DNA from: Aliagarivorans marinus DSM 23064
Lineage (GTDB): Bacteria > Pseudomonadota > Gammaproteobacteria > Enterobacterales > Celerinatantimonadaceae
Length of the DNA stretch: 64,000 bases
Assembly (NCBI RefSeq): GCF_000429485.1
Contig: NZ_AUBY01000013.1
Location: 1 to 64,000 of the forward strand
Direction of reading: 5' to 3'
The position numbers and the translations under genes were made by a program. Shown here one piece after another: positions 1-8,482 of the stretch. The notes beneath the pieces are model-generated. The model worked only from the letters and a program-made list of their open reading frames with translations. It did no database searches and was not told where the DNA came from. Numbering within the stretch: the first letter of the stretch is position 1; every line of letters starts with the position of its first letter.

Positions 1-222
1 AACACTCAGCTTTGGCGGAACCTTTACAATCAAGTGTACGTGGTCACTTTGGACGCTGAGCTCGACGACCTCACATCCCAACTGAGCACAGTAAACTTGA
101 ATACACCGATAGACTTCTTTCCCTACATTATTTCTCAATATCCTAAATCGGTACTTGGGCGTCCAAACTATGTGATATTGACACCGCCAAAATACGTGTG
201 ATGCTTGCTTGTATCTGCTCAT
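1..222 (-). CDS. tnpA: IS200/IS605-family transposase TnpA, cut by window edge
   Basis: Reading leftwards from an ATG at 220-222, 74 codons stay open to the window edge. The peptide starts MSRYKQASHVFWRCQYHIVW and continues with TPKYRFRIL, then DHVHLIVKVPPK near residues 60-72. These are hallmarks of the Y1 HUH transposase of IS200/IS605 elements; HVH is the metal-binding HUH motif. The catalytic tyrosine lies further towards the C-terminus, outside the window. Family members are about 130-150 residues, so roughly half is visible. Whether the element is intact, and whether a tnpB gene accompanies it, cannot be judged from here. Confidence 0.93.
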   Translation of the reverse strand, partial: MSRYKQASHVFWRCQYHIVWTPKYRFRILRNNVGKEVYRCIQVYCAQLGCEVVELSVQSDHVHLIVKVPPKLSV

Positions 223-304
223 GTTATTTGTCCTTTTGACTTCGCTAAAAATCAAAGGCGCATTTAGCATGAGCGGGTCTTCAGGCAAAGCCTCACCGGA
301 TGAT

Positions 305-328
305 AACCACCTACTGAAGTAGGTGGTT
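305..328. repeat. IS end hairpin
   Basis: AACCACCTAC and GTAGGTGGTT form a perfect 10-bp stem around the loop TGAA. The position upstream of tnpA fits the subterminal hairpin bound by TnpA in IS200/IS605 elements. Confidence 0.75.
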
Positions 329-343
329 TAGGGCCGAAAACTA

Positions 344-368
344 AAAAAGCGCCTATCGGCGCTTTTTC
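344..368. terminator. Bidirectional Rho-independent terminator after perM
   Basis: AAAAAGCGCC / GGCGCTTTTT stem with the loop TATC. It has a T-run in one direction and an A-run in the other. It lies 17 bases past the perM stop and separates perM from the insertion sequence. Confidence 0.8.
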
Positions 369-384
369 TATTTTAAACTTAGGC

Positions 385-1473
385 TTACTCTTCAGCGGAT
401 TCCGCTACCGCCTCATCAGTGCTATCCAACTGACGTGGCCACGCATTCAGTACCGCCTTAATCAGCGTCGCCAGCGGGATGGCAAAAAACACCCCGAGAA
501 TGCCCCACAGCCCACCAAACACCAGCACCGCGACAATGATATAGAGAGGGTGGAGGTTTACCGCTTCAGAGAACAGCAGCGGCACCAGCAGGTTGCCGTC
601 GAGGATCTGAATCACCATGTAGGCAAGGATGAGATAGCCGAACTGCGGGCTAATCCCCCACTGAAACAAGCCAACCATCGCCACCGGTAAGGTCACCGCG
701 AAGGCGCCGACAAAGGGAATCAATACCGATACGCCCACCAATAAGCTAAGCAGCGCGGAGTAGCGCAGCCCCATCAACACAAACACCAGATAGCTCACGC
801 CGCCAACGATCAGTATCTCCATCGCCTTGCCACGCACATAGTTGGCAATCTGAGCATTCATCTCGCGCCATACCTTTTGGATAAGCAGGCGCTCATCGGG
901 AATAAAGCGATCCAGCCCAGCCAGCAGCTTATCCCTATCCGCCAGCATAAAGTACACCATTAACGGCACCAGCACGCTGTATACCGCCAGGGTCGCCAGG
1001 TTAAGAATGGAGGAGATAGAAGCCTGTACTAACTGTTCACCGACCGCCAGTAGTTTGCCACGCATATTGCCGACGATGGAGTCGAGCAAGGCGCCATCAA
1101 TATACTCGGGATATTGCTCTGGCAAGGAACCCAACCATACCTGGAAGCTACCGAGCATGGCCGGGTACTCAGATAATAGGTTTACCCCCTGCGCCCACAC
1201 CGTTGGCAGCATGGCAAAGCTAAACACCAGCACCAAGGCGATAAACATCAGCAACACCAGGGTTGTGGCGATGCTTCGCTTGATATGCAGCTTCACCAAG
1301 TAGCTCACCGGCCAATCCAACAGGTAGGCCAACACCAGCGCCACAATCACCGGTGCCATCAGATTGCCAAAGAAGTACAACGAGGCCGCAGCCACGCTTA
1401 AAACCAGCAGCATCACCACCGCATTGGTATCGGAGAACATCCTCTCGTACCAGCGGGTTAAGACTCTATGCAT
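385..1473 (-). CDS. perM: AI-2E/PerM family inner-membrane permease
   Basis: The 362-residue product is a polytopic membrane protein of the AI-2E transporter (UPF0118) family. An N-terminal hairpin of hydrophobic segments spans about residues 17-90. A less hydrophobic extracytoplasmic stretch covers about 90-145. A cluster of segments (about 150-180 and 215-345) includes the family-typical IPFVGAF and DGNLLVPLLF stretches. The transported substrate is not known for this member. In E. coli perM is the neighbour of bepA and yfgD, and the same trio is present here with a TusA-like gene between. It ends at the 344-368 terminator and lies 2 bases downstream of the TusA-like gene, so the two are probably cotranscribed. 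Confidence 0.9.
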   Translation of the reverse strand: MHRVLTRWYERMFSDTNAVVMLLVLSVAAASLYFFGNLMAPVIVALVLAYLLDWPVSYLVKLHIKRSIATTLVLLMFIALVLVFSFAMLPTVWAQGVNLLSEYPAMLGSFQVWLGSLPEQYPEYIDGALLDSIVGNMRGKLLAVGEQLVQASISSILNLATLAVYSVLVPLMVYFMLADRDKLLAGLDRFIPDERLLIQKVWREMNAQIANYVRGKAMEILIVGGVSYLVFVLMGLRYSALLSLLVGVSVLIPFVGAFAVTLPVAMVGLFQWGISPQFGYLILAYMVIQILDGNLLVPLLFSEAVNLHPLYIIVAVLVFGGLWGILGVFFAIPLATLIKAVLNAWPRQLDSTDEAVAESAEE

Positions 1474-1475
1474 TG

Positions 1476-1763
1476 CTAAATAACTCTCCCTTTAATGGTG
1501 ATAATCAGCTGACAGCCGTGGCTAGACTCAGCCAGTTCGACCTGATGTCCAAGGCGACGAAAAAAGCGGGGAATGTCCTGGCAGGAGCCGGGGTCCCTCA
1601 GCTGGATGCGGGCTTGTTCGCCAGCTACCGCGTCTCTTAACCAAAGCTTACTTTGGATCAGCGGTTCGGGACAGACATATTCACGAAAATCAAAATCTTG
1701 CACTTTTTGCTCGATACGCGGTCTACAACAATGCCGGTGGATAGATGGCAAGTCAGCAGGCAT
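1476..1763 (-). CDS. TusA/SirA-like sulfur-carrier family protein
   Basis: A 95-residue protein whose C-terminal 70 residues match the TusA fold: VCPEPLIQSKLWLRD contains the CPxP motif, whose cysteine carries persulfide in TusA. It ends with an ITIKG-like last strand. TusA-type proteins relay sulfur for tRNA thiolation or other pathways; the partner of this one is unknown. The first 25 residues (rich in His, Cys and Arg) are unusual for the family. A downstream GTG at VQDFDF would give a more standard length, so the start is uncertain. It is transcribed with perM and diverges from bepA. Confidence 0.75.
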   Translation of the reverse strand: MPADLPSIHRHCCRPRIEQKVQDFDFREYVCPEPLIQSKLWLRDAVAGEQARIQLRDPGSCQDIPRFFRRLGHQVELAESSHGCQLIITIKGRVI

Positions 1764-1932
1764 TACCTAGTGCTATTGCATGCGTCCATCACGAGCCGAC
1801 TCAGTCAAATACACGCCCATTAAAAACGTGGATAAACGCGTTTAGTGTGCACTAATACAAGGACTTATTTCCATAGCCAATCCAAGAATTTCAAGGTATT
1901 CTCGCTCTACTACCAGAACGACAGAGAGAATC

Positions 1933-3366
1933 ATGCGCCGTCTGCTAGCAGCTATCGTGGGTACGGCACTCTGGGCGACCTCCCCCCAAGCCAGCAACTC
2001 ATTACCAGAAATCGGCACCGTTGCCAGCTCTGCGCTGACCATCAATCAAGAGATCCGCTACGGCGAAGTGTATATGCGCTTTATCCGCGCGTCCTTTCCG
2101 ATGACCAACGATCCAGTGCTGTCAGAGTATGTGACCGAGTTGGGTAACCGCCTGGTCAGCAACGCTGAGCAAGTCAAAACGCCGTTTAACTTTTTCTTGG
2201 TGTCAGATCCTGAGATCAATGCTGCCGCCTTTCTCGGTGGCTACATCAAGATTCACACCGGCCTGTTCCTCTACGCCAATAGCGAGAGTGAATTCGCCTC
2301 AGTAATCGCACACGAGATCGCCCACGTTACCCAGCGTCATATCGCGCGCTACCTAGAAAACCAGGCCAATGCGCAAAACCTGACTTACGCGGGGATGATC
2401 GGCTCAGTGCTGCTTGCCATCGCCAATCCGATTGCTGGCATCGCCGCCTTGCAAGGCACCGTGGCGGCCAGTATGCAAAGCTCAATCAACTACACCCGCG
2501 CCAACGAGTTCGAAGCAGACCGTATCGGTCTGCGCACCTTGGCTAACTCGGGTTTTGATCCGCAAGGAATGGGCAGCTTCTTCGGCAAACTATCCGAGAA
2601 ATATCGCTACGCTTCCAAGCCACCGCAGATGCTGGTCACCCACCCGCTGCCCGATACGCGGGTGAGCGAAGCGCGAGCACGGGCCAACCAATACCCAAAT
2701 CGCTATATCGCGCCGTCTTTGTCTTATCAACTGGCGAAGGCACGGATCGAGGTGCGCCATGGAGTGATGGATGGCGAAGCCGCGTTGGACTATTTTAATC
2801 GCCAACTTGAGCGCCGCAGTTACGCCCTAGAGGACGCCGCCAAGTATGGTAAAGCGCTTGCGCTATTTGAGATGGGCGAGTTTAAGCAGGCCAAAATACT
2901 GATCGACGAGCTGGCCAAAGGGCAGCCGGATAACCTGTTCTATCTCGATACTCAGACCGATGTCGACCTGGCCTTGGAGAACTTCCAACCAGCAATCGAG
3001 CGCCTGCAAGCGGCCCAGCAGCGCTACCCGAACAACCAAGTGATTGTGCTGAACCTAGCCTATGCCCAGAGTAAGGCAGACCAGCCGGAGCAGGCACGCA
3101 AAGAGCTCGATCGTTACCTTAGACAACATCGTGAAGATGCCTTAGCATGGAGCCAGCTAACGCGTGTTGAGCGCCAGCTAGGCAATACCGCTCGAGCCCA
3201 TCAGGCCAACGCGGAAGTACTGGCTTTACGGGCCGATTATCAGCGAGCCGTCGATGAGCTACACAGTGCCTTCAACCTGACCGAAGCGCCATTGGAGCGG
3301 GCCAGAATTGAAGCACGTATCGAGCAATTCAAGCTCGCCGAACAGGAATTGGACGAGCTACGTTAA
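1933..3366 (+). CDS. bepA: Periplasmic M48 metalloprotease/chaperone BepA
   Basis: A 477-residue protein with an N-terminal signal peptide (cleavage near ATSPQAS). The M48 zinc protease domain has HEIAH at residues 127-131 and a glutamate ligand in NEFEAD near 192-194. The C-terminal half is made of TPR-like helices from about residue 300. BepA (YfgC) works in the periplasm, helping LptD and the BAM machinery mature and degrading stalled outer-membrane proteins. Length and domain order match the E. coli protein (487 residues). It starts a rightward operon with the arsC-like gene and DUF2069. The start follows a weak GAGAGAATC ribosome site. Confidence 0.95.
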   Translation: MRRLLAAIVGTALWATSPQASNSLPEIGTVASSALTINQEIRYGEVYMRFIRASFPMTNDPVLSEYVTELGNRLVSNAEQVKTPFNFFLVSDPEINAAAFLGGYIKIHTGLFLYANSESEFASVIAHEIAHVTQRHIARYLENQANAQNLTYAGMIGSVLLAIANPIAGIAALQGTVAASMQSSINYTRANEFEADRIGLRTLANSGFDPQGMGSFFGKLSEKYRYASKPPQMLVTHPLPDTRVSEARARANQYPNRYIAPSLSYQLAKARIEVRHGVMDGEAALDYFNRQLERRSYALEDAAKYGKALALFEMGEFKQAKILIDELAKGQPDNLFYLDTQTDVDLALENFQPAIERLQAAQQRYPNNQVIVLNLAYAQSKADQPEQARKELDRYLRQHREDALAWSQLTRVERQLGNTARAHQANAEVLALRADYQRAVDELHSAFNLTEAPLERARIEARIEQFKLAEQELDELR

Positions 3367-3382
3367 CGACAAGGAGAGACCC

Positions 3383-3733
3383 ATGTCAGGGGTGAAGATT
3401 TACCACAACCCGCGCTGCTCCAAGAGCAGAGAAACGTTAAAACTGTTGCAGGACAAGGGCATCGATCCTGAGATTGTGCTGTATCTTGAAACGCCCCCCA
3501 GCGTGACCGAGCTAAGTGGCTTGCTCAAGCAGTTGGCGCTATCGCCACGTGAGCTGATGCGCACCAAAGAGGCGGAGTACAAGGAGCTGGACCTCTCCGA
3601 CAGTGAGCTGAGCGATGATCAGCTGCTGGTTGCCATGCACAATCACCCTAAACTGATTGAGCGCCCCATCGTAGTCGCCAACGGCCAAGCTCGCATCGGT
3701 CGCCCCCCCCAACAAGTCATGGATATCCTATAG
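3383..3733 (+). CDS. yfgD: ArsC/Spx-like reductase, YfgD family
   Basis: A 116-residue thioredoxin-fold protein of the ArsC family. IYHNPRCSKSRETLKLL carries the single catalytic cysteine (CxxS), followed by IVLYLETPP. The C-terminal ERPIVVANGQARIGRPP is typical of glutaredoxin-coupled arsenate reductases. In E. coli the ortholog next to bepA is YfgD, whose physiological role is not settled, and no ars genes lie nearby, so arsenate resistance should not be assumed. The ATG at 3383 is chosen because AAGGAGAG sits about 6 bases upstream. An earlier in-frame ATG lies inside bepA and is rejected. Confidence 0.9.
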   Translation: MSGVKIYHNPRCSKSRETLKLLQDKGIDPEIVLYLETPPSVTELSGLLKQLALSPRELMRTKEAEYKELDLSDSELSDDQLLVAMHNHPKLIERPIVVANGQARIGRPPQQVMDIL

Positions 3734-3734
3734 T

Positions 3735-4112
3735 TTGGCCGCGCAATGGTTGCGCCTGGCTCAGCTTAGTTACTTAGGGCTACTCATTTGGGTGGCCCTT
3801 TGGCAACTTGGCGTACTCGCCAGCGCCGATACATCATTAGGCTTTCGCTTTGCGCTGTGGCTACTCCCGCTACTGTTCCCGCTGCCGGGTATTGCCAAAG
3901 GCAAGCCCTATACCTTCGCTTGGGCAAGCTTCGTACTGCTTTGGTACGTGCTGCATGCCACCGTATTGTTAGTGGTGGCTCCTGAGTTACGCCTATTGGC
4001 AGCGGTGGAGTTAGTGCTCACTCTGAGCGCCTTTGTCAGTGGTTTGGTGTTTGCGCGAACCCGCGGCAGGGAGTTAGGCTTGGGCCTAAAGAAACGTAAA
4101 AAGGGCGAGTAA
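3735..4112 (+). CDS. DUF2069 small membrane protein
   Basis: A 125-residue hydrophobic protein with four predicted membrane helices (about residues 7-28, 35-52, 60-82 and 85-105) and a positively charged tail ending KKRKKGE, which suggests a cytoplasmic C-terminus. This matches DUF2069, a gammaproteobacterial family without assigned function, commonly found after the yfgD-like gene. A TTG start at 3735 overlaps the environment of the yfgD stop (1 base gap), pointing to translational coupling. No ATG is available near the start of the conserved region. Confidence 0.8.
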   Translation: MAAQWLRLAQLSYLGLLIWVALWQLGVLASADTSLGFRFALWLLPLLFPLPGIAKGKPYTFAWASFVLLWYVLHATVLLVVAPELRLLAAVELVLTLSAFVSGLVFARTRGRELGLGLKKRKKGE

Positions 4113-4144
4113 GCGAAAAGATCTTATCTGGGCAAATACACCCG

Positions 4145-4849
4145 TTATAGCGATAGGATCTCTTTGACAAACGGTACGGTCAGTTTGCGCTGTGCCGTCA
4201 TCGATGCCTTGTCCAAGGTATCGAGATTCTCCAGCAAGGTAGGCATATCCCGCGACAGGCGCTTTAGCATAAAACGAGCAACTTCCAGCGGCATTTTCAA
4301 ACCACGCAGCTGGGCACGCAGCTGCAGCGCACTGAGCTTTTGCTCGTCGTCCAGCTCATGCACCCGGTAGGTCACGCCCCAATTTAGCCGCGATTGTAGG
4401 TCGGGCAGCGCCAGCGGGAGCTGCTGTGCCGGCTGGCTAGCGGTTACAATCAAGCGCGCCGTTTCGGCATGCTCTTTACGGCGATTGTAGAAATCAAAGA
4501 TCGCCTCTTCCCACTGACGATTGCCAGCGATGGCATCGATATTATCTAAACAAACAAGCGCCATATGCTCTAAGCCGTCGAGCATTTGTGGGGTCATCTG
4601 TTGATGATGTTCGAGGGGTAAGTAGGCGGAGGCAGCAGAGATATCAGCCATCTCACTACAACTGGCATGCAGCAGGTGAGTGCGGCCACTGCCGGGCGTT
4701 CCCCACAAGTAGAGCATGCGCTCGCCGCGGTCTAGGGCTAGATTTCGAAGGGCACTGAGCAACTGTTGATTCTCCCCGGGATAGAAACTCACGAGGGTTT
4801 CATCGTCAGGGAGCATTACCGGAAGAGATAACTGGGGGGACAGGCTCAA
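4145..4849 (-). CDS. hda: DnaA regulatory inactivator Hda
   Basis: A 234-residue AAA+ protein homologous to DnaA domain III. With the DNA-loaded sliding clamp it stimulates ATP hydrolysis by DnaA (RIDA) to prevent re-initiation. QLSLPV at residues 6-11 is the clamp-binding motif, followed by LPDDETL. Walker A is GTPGSGRT (about residues 50-57) and Walker B is VCLDNIDAIAG. The C-terminus ends VPFVKEILSL, as in E. coli. The start is TTG at 4847-4849: the first ATG comes only after the clamp motif, so it cannot be the start. No good ribosome site precedes the TTG, and a long inverted repeat (4853-4905) lies immediately upstream. Confidence 0.95.
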   Translation of the reverse strand: MSLSPQLSLPVMLPDDETLVSFYPGENQQLLSALRNLALDRGERMLYLWGTPGSGRTHLLHASCSEMADISAASAYLPLEHHQQMTPQMLDGLEHMALVCLDNIDAIAGNRQWEEAIFDFYNRRKEHAETARLIVTASQPAQQLPLALPDLQSRLNWGVTYRVHELDDEQKLSALQLRAQLRGLKMPLEVARFMLKRLSRDMPTLLENLDTLDKASMTAQRKLTVPFVKEILSL

Positions 4850-4852
4850 AGT

Positions 4853-4905
4853 GCTAGATCGAATTTGCTCAAAAAGATGATCCTATTGTAACAGTTCGAT
4901 CTAGC
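4853..4905 (-). promoter_or_regulatory. 11-bp inverted repeat in the hda leader
   Basis: GCTAGATCGAA (4853-4863) and TTCGATCTAGC (4895-4905) are perfect inverted repeats separated by 31 bases. In the hda mRNA the 3' arm ends only 3 bases before the TTG start, so folding would cover the ribosome-binding region. There is no T-run, so it is not a standard terminator. It could be an RNA switch limiting Hda synthesis or a dyad bound by a protein. Confidence 0.55.
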
Positions 4906-4920
4906 GAAGAAAAACCTTTG

Positions 4921-5949
4921 CTAGCGCAGCAGGTACTGGCTGGGGTTTTCTTGGTCAACCTCAAATTGCTCATCCACCGAGAGCGCGGTTTGCAGGTCTT
5001 GCCAAGGGCTCAGTAGTTCAACCCGATAGGTCACGGTCTCACCTTGCAGGCTATGCAGCTGCACTCTGGCCACCGCCGGTTGCTGGTTGAGGTAGCTTTC
5101 CAGCGCCACCATGCGATTAAGGCTGCGCAGTCCACTAAAGCTCAGCAGTACCGACTCGCCATTGGCTTCGTTGAGCACTACGCCATAGCGCTCAACCATC
5201 GCTTGCAGCAACTGGCCGCTAAGCTGGTCTGCCGCGACTTGGCTGTCGCCTTGGGCTTGCCCGCTCGCCAGTTGGGTGCGCGCTTGGGCATCCAGCAAAC
5301 GCCACTGCAACTGCAATGAACCGTCGCTCAGCGGGAACTGTTTCACAGTCATAATCAGCGGGCTGCTATAGCGCTCGCTGGCTTGATAGACATTGCGATC
5401 GAAGCTGCCCCATACGTCGTTGACATCAACAATCGCGGTGTCTTGCAGATCCAAGATCGGCCACTGCAGGCTCAAGGCCAACTCGGCGGTTTGCTCATTC
5501 AGCTCGGCCATCATTTCGGCTTGCTGTGCTTCGCTGAGCAGGCTGCGGTTAAAGCCCTGTTCAACGGCGTACCACATCAGTACCGCTGGGCGATGTTGGC
5601 CTAACTGGCGCACCTCGGCTTGAGTGAGTAACTGCCCCACCATCTGCGAGTTAAAGCGCACGCTGATGCTGTCATCGCTATAGGAAAACTGCTGCACAAA
5701 GGGGCTGATGTTGCCGCGCGCCTTGGCAATAACCGGCAGCGAACGCGTGGCGGGATCGCCGGTCAGGCGCAGTAGCAATAGGTCGAAGGCCGCTTGCTGG
5801 TCTTCGACCGCAACGCCGGTTGCCGGTGCTTCCACCTGAAAAAGCTCAGCGCGCAGAGGCAGAGCGCCGGCCAGCAAACAAAACAGCGCAGCCTTAAGCC
5901 ACGCCTTGAAACGCCAGTTATTTGGTACCAAAAATCTTGTCTCCTGCAT
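4921..5949 (-). CDS. DUF2066 periplasmic protein
   Basis: From the ATG at 5949 the protein has 342 residues. A basic stretch (NWRFKAWLK) and hydrophobic core ([11 protein letters not shown]) end in LRA, a typical Sec signal peptide, followed by [13 protein letters not shown]. Sequence and position match DUF2066, a gammaproteobacterial family of unknown function found between hda and purine genes. It overlaps the 3' end of upp by 32 bases, which ties the two genes translationally. A TTG a few codons later (MVPNNW) is an alternative start, and an upstream ATG at 5982 is less likely because it lies deeper in upp. Confidence 0.8.
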   Translation of the reverse strand: MQETRFLVPNNWRFKAWLKAALFCLLAGALPLRAELFQVEAPATGVAVEDQQAAFDLLLLRLTGDPATRSLPVIAKARGNISPFVQQFSYSDDSISVRFNSQMVGQLLTQAEVRQLGQHRPAVLMWYAVEQGFNRSLLSEAQQAEMMAELNEQTAELALSLQWPILDLQDTAIVDVNDVWGSFDRNVYQASERYSSPLIMTVKQFPLSDGSLQLQWRLLDAQARTQLASGQAQGDSQVAADQLSGQLLQAMVERYGVVLNEANGESVLLSFSGLRSLNRMVALESYLNQQPAVARVQLHSLQGETVTYRVELLSPWQDLQTALSVDEQFEVDQENPSQYLLR

Positions 5950-6544
5950 CGCCCAAACCCGGGATGATATAGCCTTTCTCATTCAGTTTCTCATCAACCG
6001 ATGCTGTGTACAGGCTAACATCTGGATGGGCTTCTTCCAATGCTTTCAGGCCCTCAGGGGCAGCAACCAGCACCAATACCACGATGTGGGTGCAGCCGTG
6101 CTCTTTCAGCAAATCGATGGTCGCGATCATCGAGCCACCAGTGGCCAGCATCGGGTCAACCACCAAGGCCATACGTTCCTCAATCTGACCAACCAGCTTG
6201 GAGAAGTAAGGCACTGGCTCAAGGGTTTCTTCATCGCGGTAGATCCCCACCACCGAGGTCTTCGCCGATGGCATGTGTTCCAGTACGCCGTCCATCATGC
6301 CCAGACCTGCGCGCAAAATCGGCACAACCGTGGCTTTCTTGCCTTTGATCTGCTCCACTTCCACCTTGCCACACCAACCATCAATCGTGACCGTTTCCAT
6401 CTCCAGATCGGCGGTCGCTTCATAAGTCAGCAAGCTCCCCACCTCCCGCGCCAACTCACGAAAACGCTTGGTGCTGATATCCGCTTCGCGCATCAGTCCA
6501 ATTTTGTGGCGAACCAGGGGGTGTTTAACTTCTACGACTTTCAT
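5918..6544 (-). CDS. upp: Uracil phosphoribosyltransferase
   Basis: 208 residues, the same as E. coli Upp. The enzyme converts uracil and PRPP to UMP in pyrimidine salvage. [19 protein letters not shown] opens the protein. RAGLGMMDG and the PRPP loop [11 protein letters not shown] (about residues 130-140) are present, and [17 protein letters not shown] closes it. The ATG at 6542-6544 is chosen because AGGAATC precedes it and it matches the family start; an upstream in-frame extension is not conserved-looking. It diverges from purM across 177 bases. No uracil permease gene (uraA) is next to it. Confidence 0.96.
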   Translation of the reverse strand: MKVVEVKHPLVRHKIGLMREADISTKRFRELAREVGSLLTYEATADLEMETVTIDGWCGKVEVEQIKGKKATVVPILRAGLGMMDGVLEHMPSAKTSVVGIYRDEETLEPVPYFSKLVGQIEERMALVVDPMLATGGSMIATIDLLKEHGCTHIVVLVLVAAPEGLKALEEAHPDVSLYTASVDEKLNEKGYIIPGLGDAGDKIFGTK

Positions 6545-6651
6545 GATGATTCCTTGTTTAACGTTGGTGCAATTAGCGCCTATTCTAATCGCCTTTTTCC
6601 CGGCCATGGTAGCTTTGATCAATAAATTCCCCGACTGGATCGCTATCAGGC

Positions 6652-6680
6652 TGTAACATCTCAGGTAACACTGATAAAAT
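6652..6680 (+). promoter_or_regulatory. Possible purM promoter
   Basis: TGTAAC (6652-6657) and TAAAAT (6675-6680) are separated by 17 bases and end 41 bases before the purM GTG. The -10 is good but the -35 is poor. No clear PurR box was found beside it. Confidence 0.3.
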
Positions 6681-6721
6681 GCGCGCAATTTTTTCGGCCC
6701 TTCCCTTAAAAAGGTACTCCT

Positions 6722-7762
6722 GTGACTAAGCAAAATACTCCTCTCAGCTACAAAGACGCCGGTGTTGATATCGAAGCAGGCAATGCTTTGGTTGAACGAA
6801 TCAAAGGTGTGAGCAAACGAACCCAACGCCCCGAGGTGATGGGCGGACTGGGAGGCTTCGGTGCACTGTGTCAGTTGCCAAGCAACTATAAAGAACCGGT
6901 GCTGGTTGCAGGTACCGACGGCGTAGGCACCAAGCTGCGTCTGGCGCTAGACCTGAACAAGCACGACACCGTGGGCATCGACCTGGTTGCGATGTGTGTT
7001 AACGACCTGATCGTACAAGGCGCTGAGCCACTGTTCTTCCTTGACTACTTTGCCACCGGCAAGCTGGATGTTGACACCGCTGCAGACGTAGTGGCAGGCA
7101 TCGGCGAAGGCTGTGAGCAAAGCGGCTGTGCACTTATCGGCGGTGAAACCGCTGAAATGCCAGGTATGTACCACGGCGATGACTACGACATGGCAGGTTT
7201 CTGCGTAGGTGTGGTTGAAAAATCTGAAGTGATCGACGGCACTAAAGTTAGCGAAGGCGATGCGCTGATTGCACTGGCATCTAGCGGCCCTCACTCTAAC
7301 GGTTACTCTTTGGTTCGTAAGATCCTGGAAGTATCTGGCGCAGATCCACAGCAAGCCTTCGGCGACAGCACCCTGGGTGAAACCCTGCTGACTCCGACCA
7401 AGATCTACGTGAAGTCGGTACTGGAACTGATTAAGCAATGTGACGTACACGCGCTGTCGCACATCACCGGTGGTGGCTTCTGGGAGAACATCCCACGGGT
7501 ACTGCCAGAAGGTGCTAAAGCGGTAGTTGACGAGTCTAGCTGGCAATGGCCAGAGATCTTCAACTGGCTGCAAGAGAACGGCAACGTGGCTCGCGAAGAG
7601 ATGTACCGCACCTTCAACTGTGGCGTAGGCATGATCATCGCGCTACCAGAAGCTGACGTTGAGAAAGCGCTGGCCATTTTGAACGAACAAGGTGAGACCG
7701 CATGGAAGATTGGTCACATCGCTACCGCCGCTGCCGGCGAAGGGCAAGTCGAAATTAACTAA
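6722..7762 (+). CDS. purM: Phosphoribosylformylglycinamidine cyclo-ligase (AIR synthetase)
   Basis: 346 residues (E. coli has 345). It closes FGAM to AIR using ATP, step five of purine synthesis. It starts with GTG at 6722 preceded by AAAGG, and [13 protein letters not shown] matches the family N-terminus. Motifs include [34 protein letters not shown] and [13 protein letters not shown]. Codon usage appears highly biased, as expected for a well-expressed core gene. purN follows after 8 bases, so purM-purN form an operon, as in most relatives. It diverges from upp. Confidence 0.97.
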   Translation: MTKQNTPLSYKDAGVDIEAGNALVERIKGVSKRTQRPEVMGGLGGFGALCQLPSNYKEPVLVAGTDGVGTKLRLALDLNKHDTVGIDLVAMCVNDLIVQGAEPLFFLDYFATGKLDVDTAADVVAGIGEGCEQSGCALIGGETAEMPGMYHGDDYDMAGFCVGVVEKSEVIDGTKVSEGDALIALASSGPHSNGYSLVRKILEVSGADPQQAFGDSTLGETLLTPTKIYVKSVLELIKQCDVHALSHITGGGFWENIPRVLPEGAKAVVDESSWQWPEIFNWLQENGNVAREEMYRTFNCGVGMIIALPEADVEKALAILNEQGETAWKIGHIATAAAGEGQVEIN

Positions 7763-7770
7763 GGAAGGCC

Positions 7771-8409
7771 ATGACTGCCAATATAGTGGTACTCATCAGC
7801 GGTTCAGGGACTAACCTGCAAGCGCTGATTGATGCCTGTGAACAGGGAAAGATTGATGGCCGCATTTCTGCGGTCATCTCTAACAAGGCCGACGCCTTTG
7901 GCCTGCAACGCGCCGCGCGTGCCGGCATCGTTACCGAGTTCCTCGACCCTAAAGCCTATGGCGATCGCGCAAGCTATGATGTCGCCCTCGCCGATATGAT
8001 TGATGGCCATCGCGCCGATGTCATTGTGATGGCGGGTTTTATGCGTATCCTCAGCGAAGGCTTTGTCGAGCGCTTCAACGGCAAGATGCTCAACATCCAC
8101 CCCTCGTTGCTGCCCAAGTATCAAGGCTTGCATACCCATCAGCGCGCTATTGATGCGGGAGATAAAGAGCACGGCTGCAGCGTCCACTTCGTTACTGCTG
8201 AACTCGATGGCGGCCCGGTGGTGTTACAGGCCAAGGTACCGGTGTTCGAAGAAGACAGCGCTGAAGAGCTGGCGAAACGGGTTCTGGTGCAAGAGCATGC
8301 TATCTACCCCTTGGTAGTATGCTGGCTCTGTCAGGGTCGCTTATCGATGACCGAACACGGCGCTGAGCTAGATGGCCAGCTACTGCCCGCTGAAGGCTAC
8401 GCGAACTAG
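7771..8409 (+). CDS. purN: Phosphoribosylglycinamide formyltransferase
   Basis: 212 residues, the E. coli length. It transfers a formyl group from 10-formyl-THF to GAR in purine synthesis. VLISGSGTNLQALIDAC forms the phosphate-binding N-terminus. The catalytic region has MNIHPS-type residues (NIHPSLLPKYQGLHTHQRA, about residues 107-125) with Asn, His and, further on, Asp in ELDGGPVV. The ATG at 7771 follows AAGGAAGG. It is cotranscribed with purM and ends at a strong terminator (8430-8460). Confidence 0.97.
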   Translation: MTANIVVLISGSGTNLQALIDACEQGKIDGRISAVISNKADAFGLQRAARAGIVTEFLDPKAYGDRASYDVALADMIDGHRADVIVMAGFMRILSEGFVERFNGKMLNIHPSLLPKYQGLHTHQRAIDAGDKEHGCSVHFVTAELDGGPVVLQAKVPVFEEDSAEELAKRVLVQEHAIYPLVVCWLCQGRLSMTEHGAELDGQLLPAEGYAN

Positions 8410-8429
8410 CCAGCAACAGGTATCCAATA

Positions 8430-8460
8430 AAAACGCCACTCATCAGTGGCGTTTTCTTTT
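8430..8460 (+). terminator. Terminator after purMN
   Basis: Stem AAAACGCCACT / AGTGGCGTTTT with the loop CATC, followed by CTTTT. It lies 20 bases after the purN stop and can also serve the convergent SulP gene. Confidence 0.85.
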
Positions 8461-8482
8461 TTGATACAGCAAATCAGCAGGC

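Larger units (their letters stand above)
1..330 (-). mobile_element. IS200/IS605-family insertion sequence, end segment
   Basis: The segment combines the start of tnpA (to 222) with about 100 bases of non-coding DNA that ends in a subterminal hairpin at 305-328. IS200/IS605 elements have no terminal inverted repeats; their ends are recognised as single-stranded hairpins, which matches this arrangement. The outer boundary is probably within 10-30 bases beyond the hairpin, but the cleavage site was not identified. A perM-side terminator follows directly at 344-367, so the element sits just downstream of perM, a harmless site. Confidence 0.8.

Noticed and set aside
1833-1844. Palindrome TAAACGCGTTTA upstream of bepA
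   Set aside because: It is a perfect 12-base palindrome but a single copy with no known factor matching it; chance is a fair explanation.
3383-3733. Arsenate-resistance function for the ArsC-like gene
   Set aside because: The family resemblance is clear, but there is no arsR, arsB or similar gene nearby and the position matches yfgD, so no resistance role is claimed.
5906-6625. A 239-codon plus-strand open frame
   Set aside because: It lies antisense to upp, a clear full-length gene, and shows no domain or signal of its own.
6545-6721. Search for a PurR box between upp and purM
   Set aside because: No match to ACGCAAACGTTTGCGT-like sequence was found, so no PurR site is claimed.
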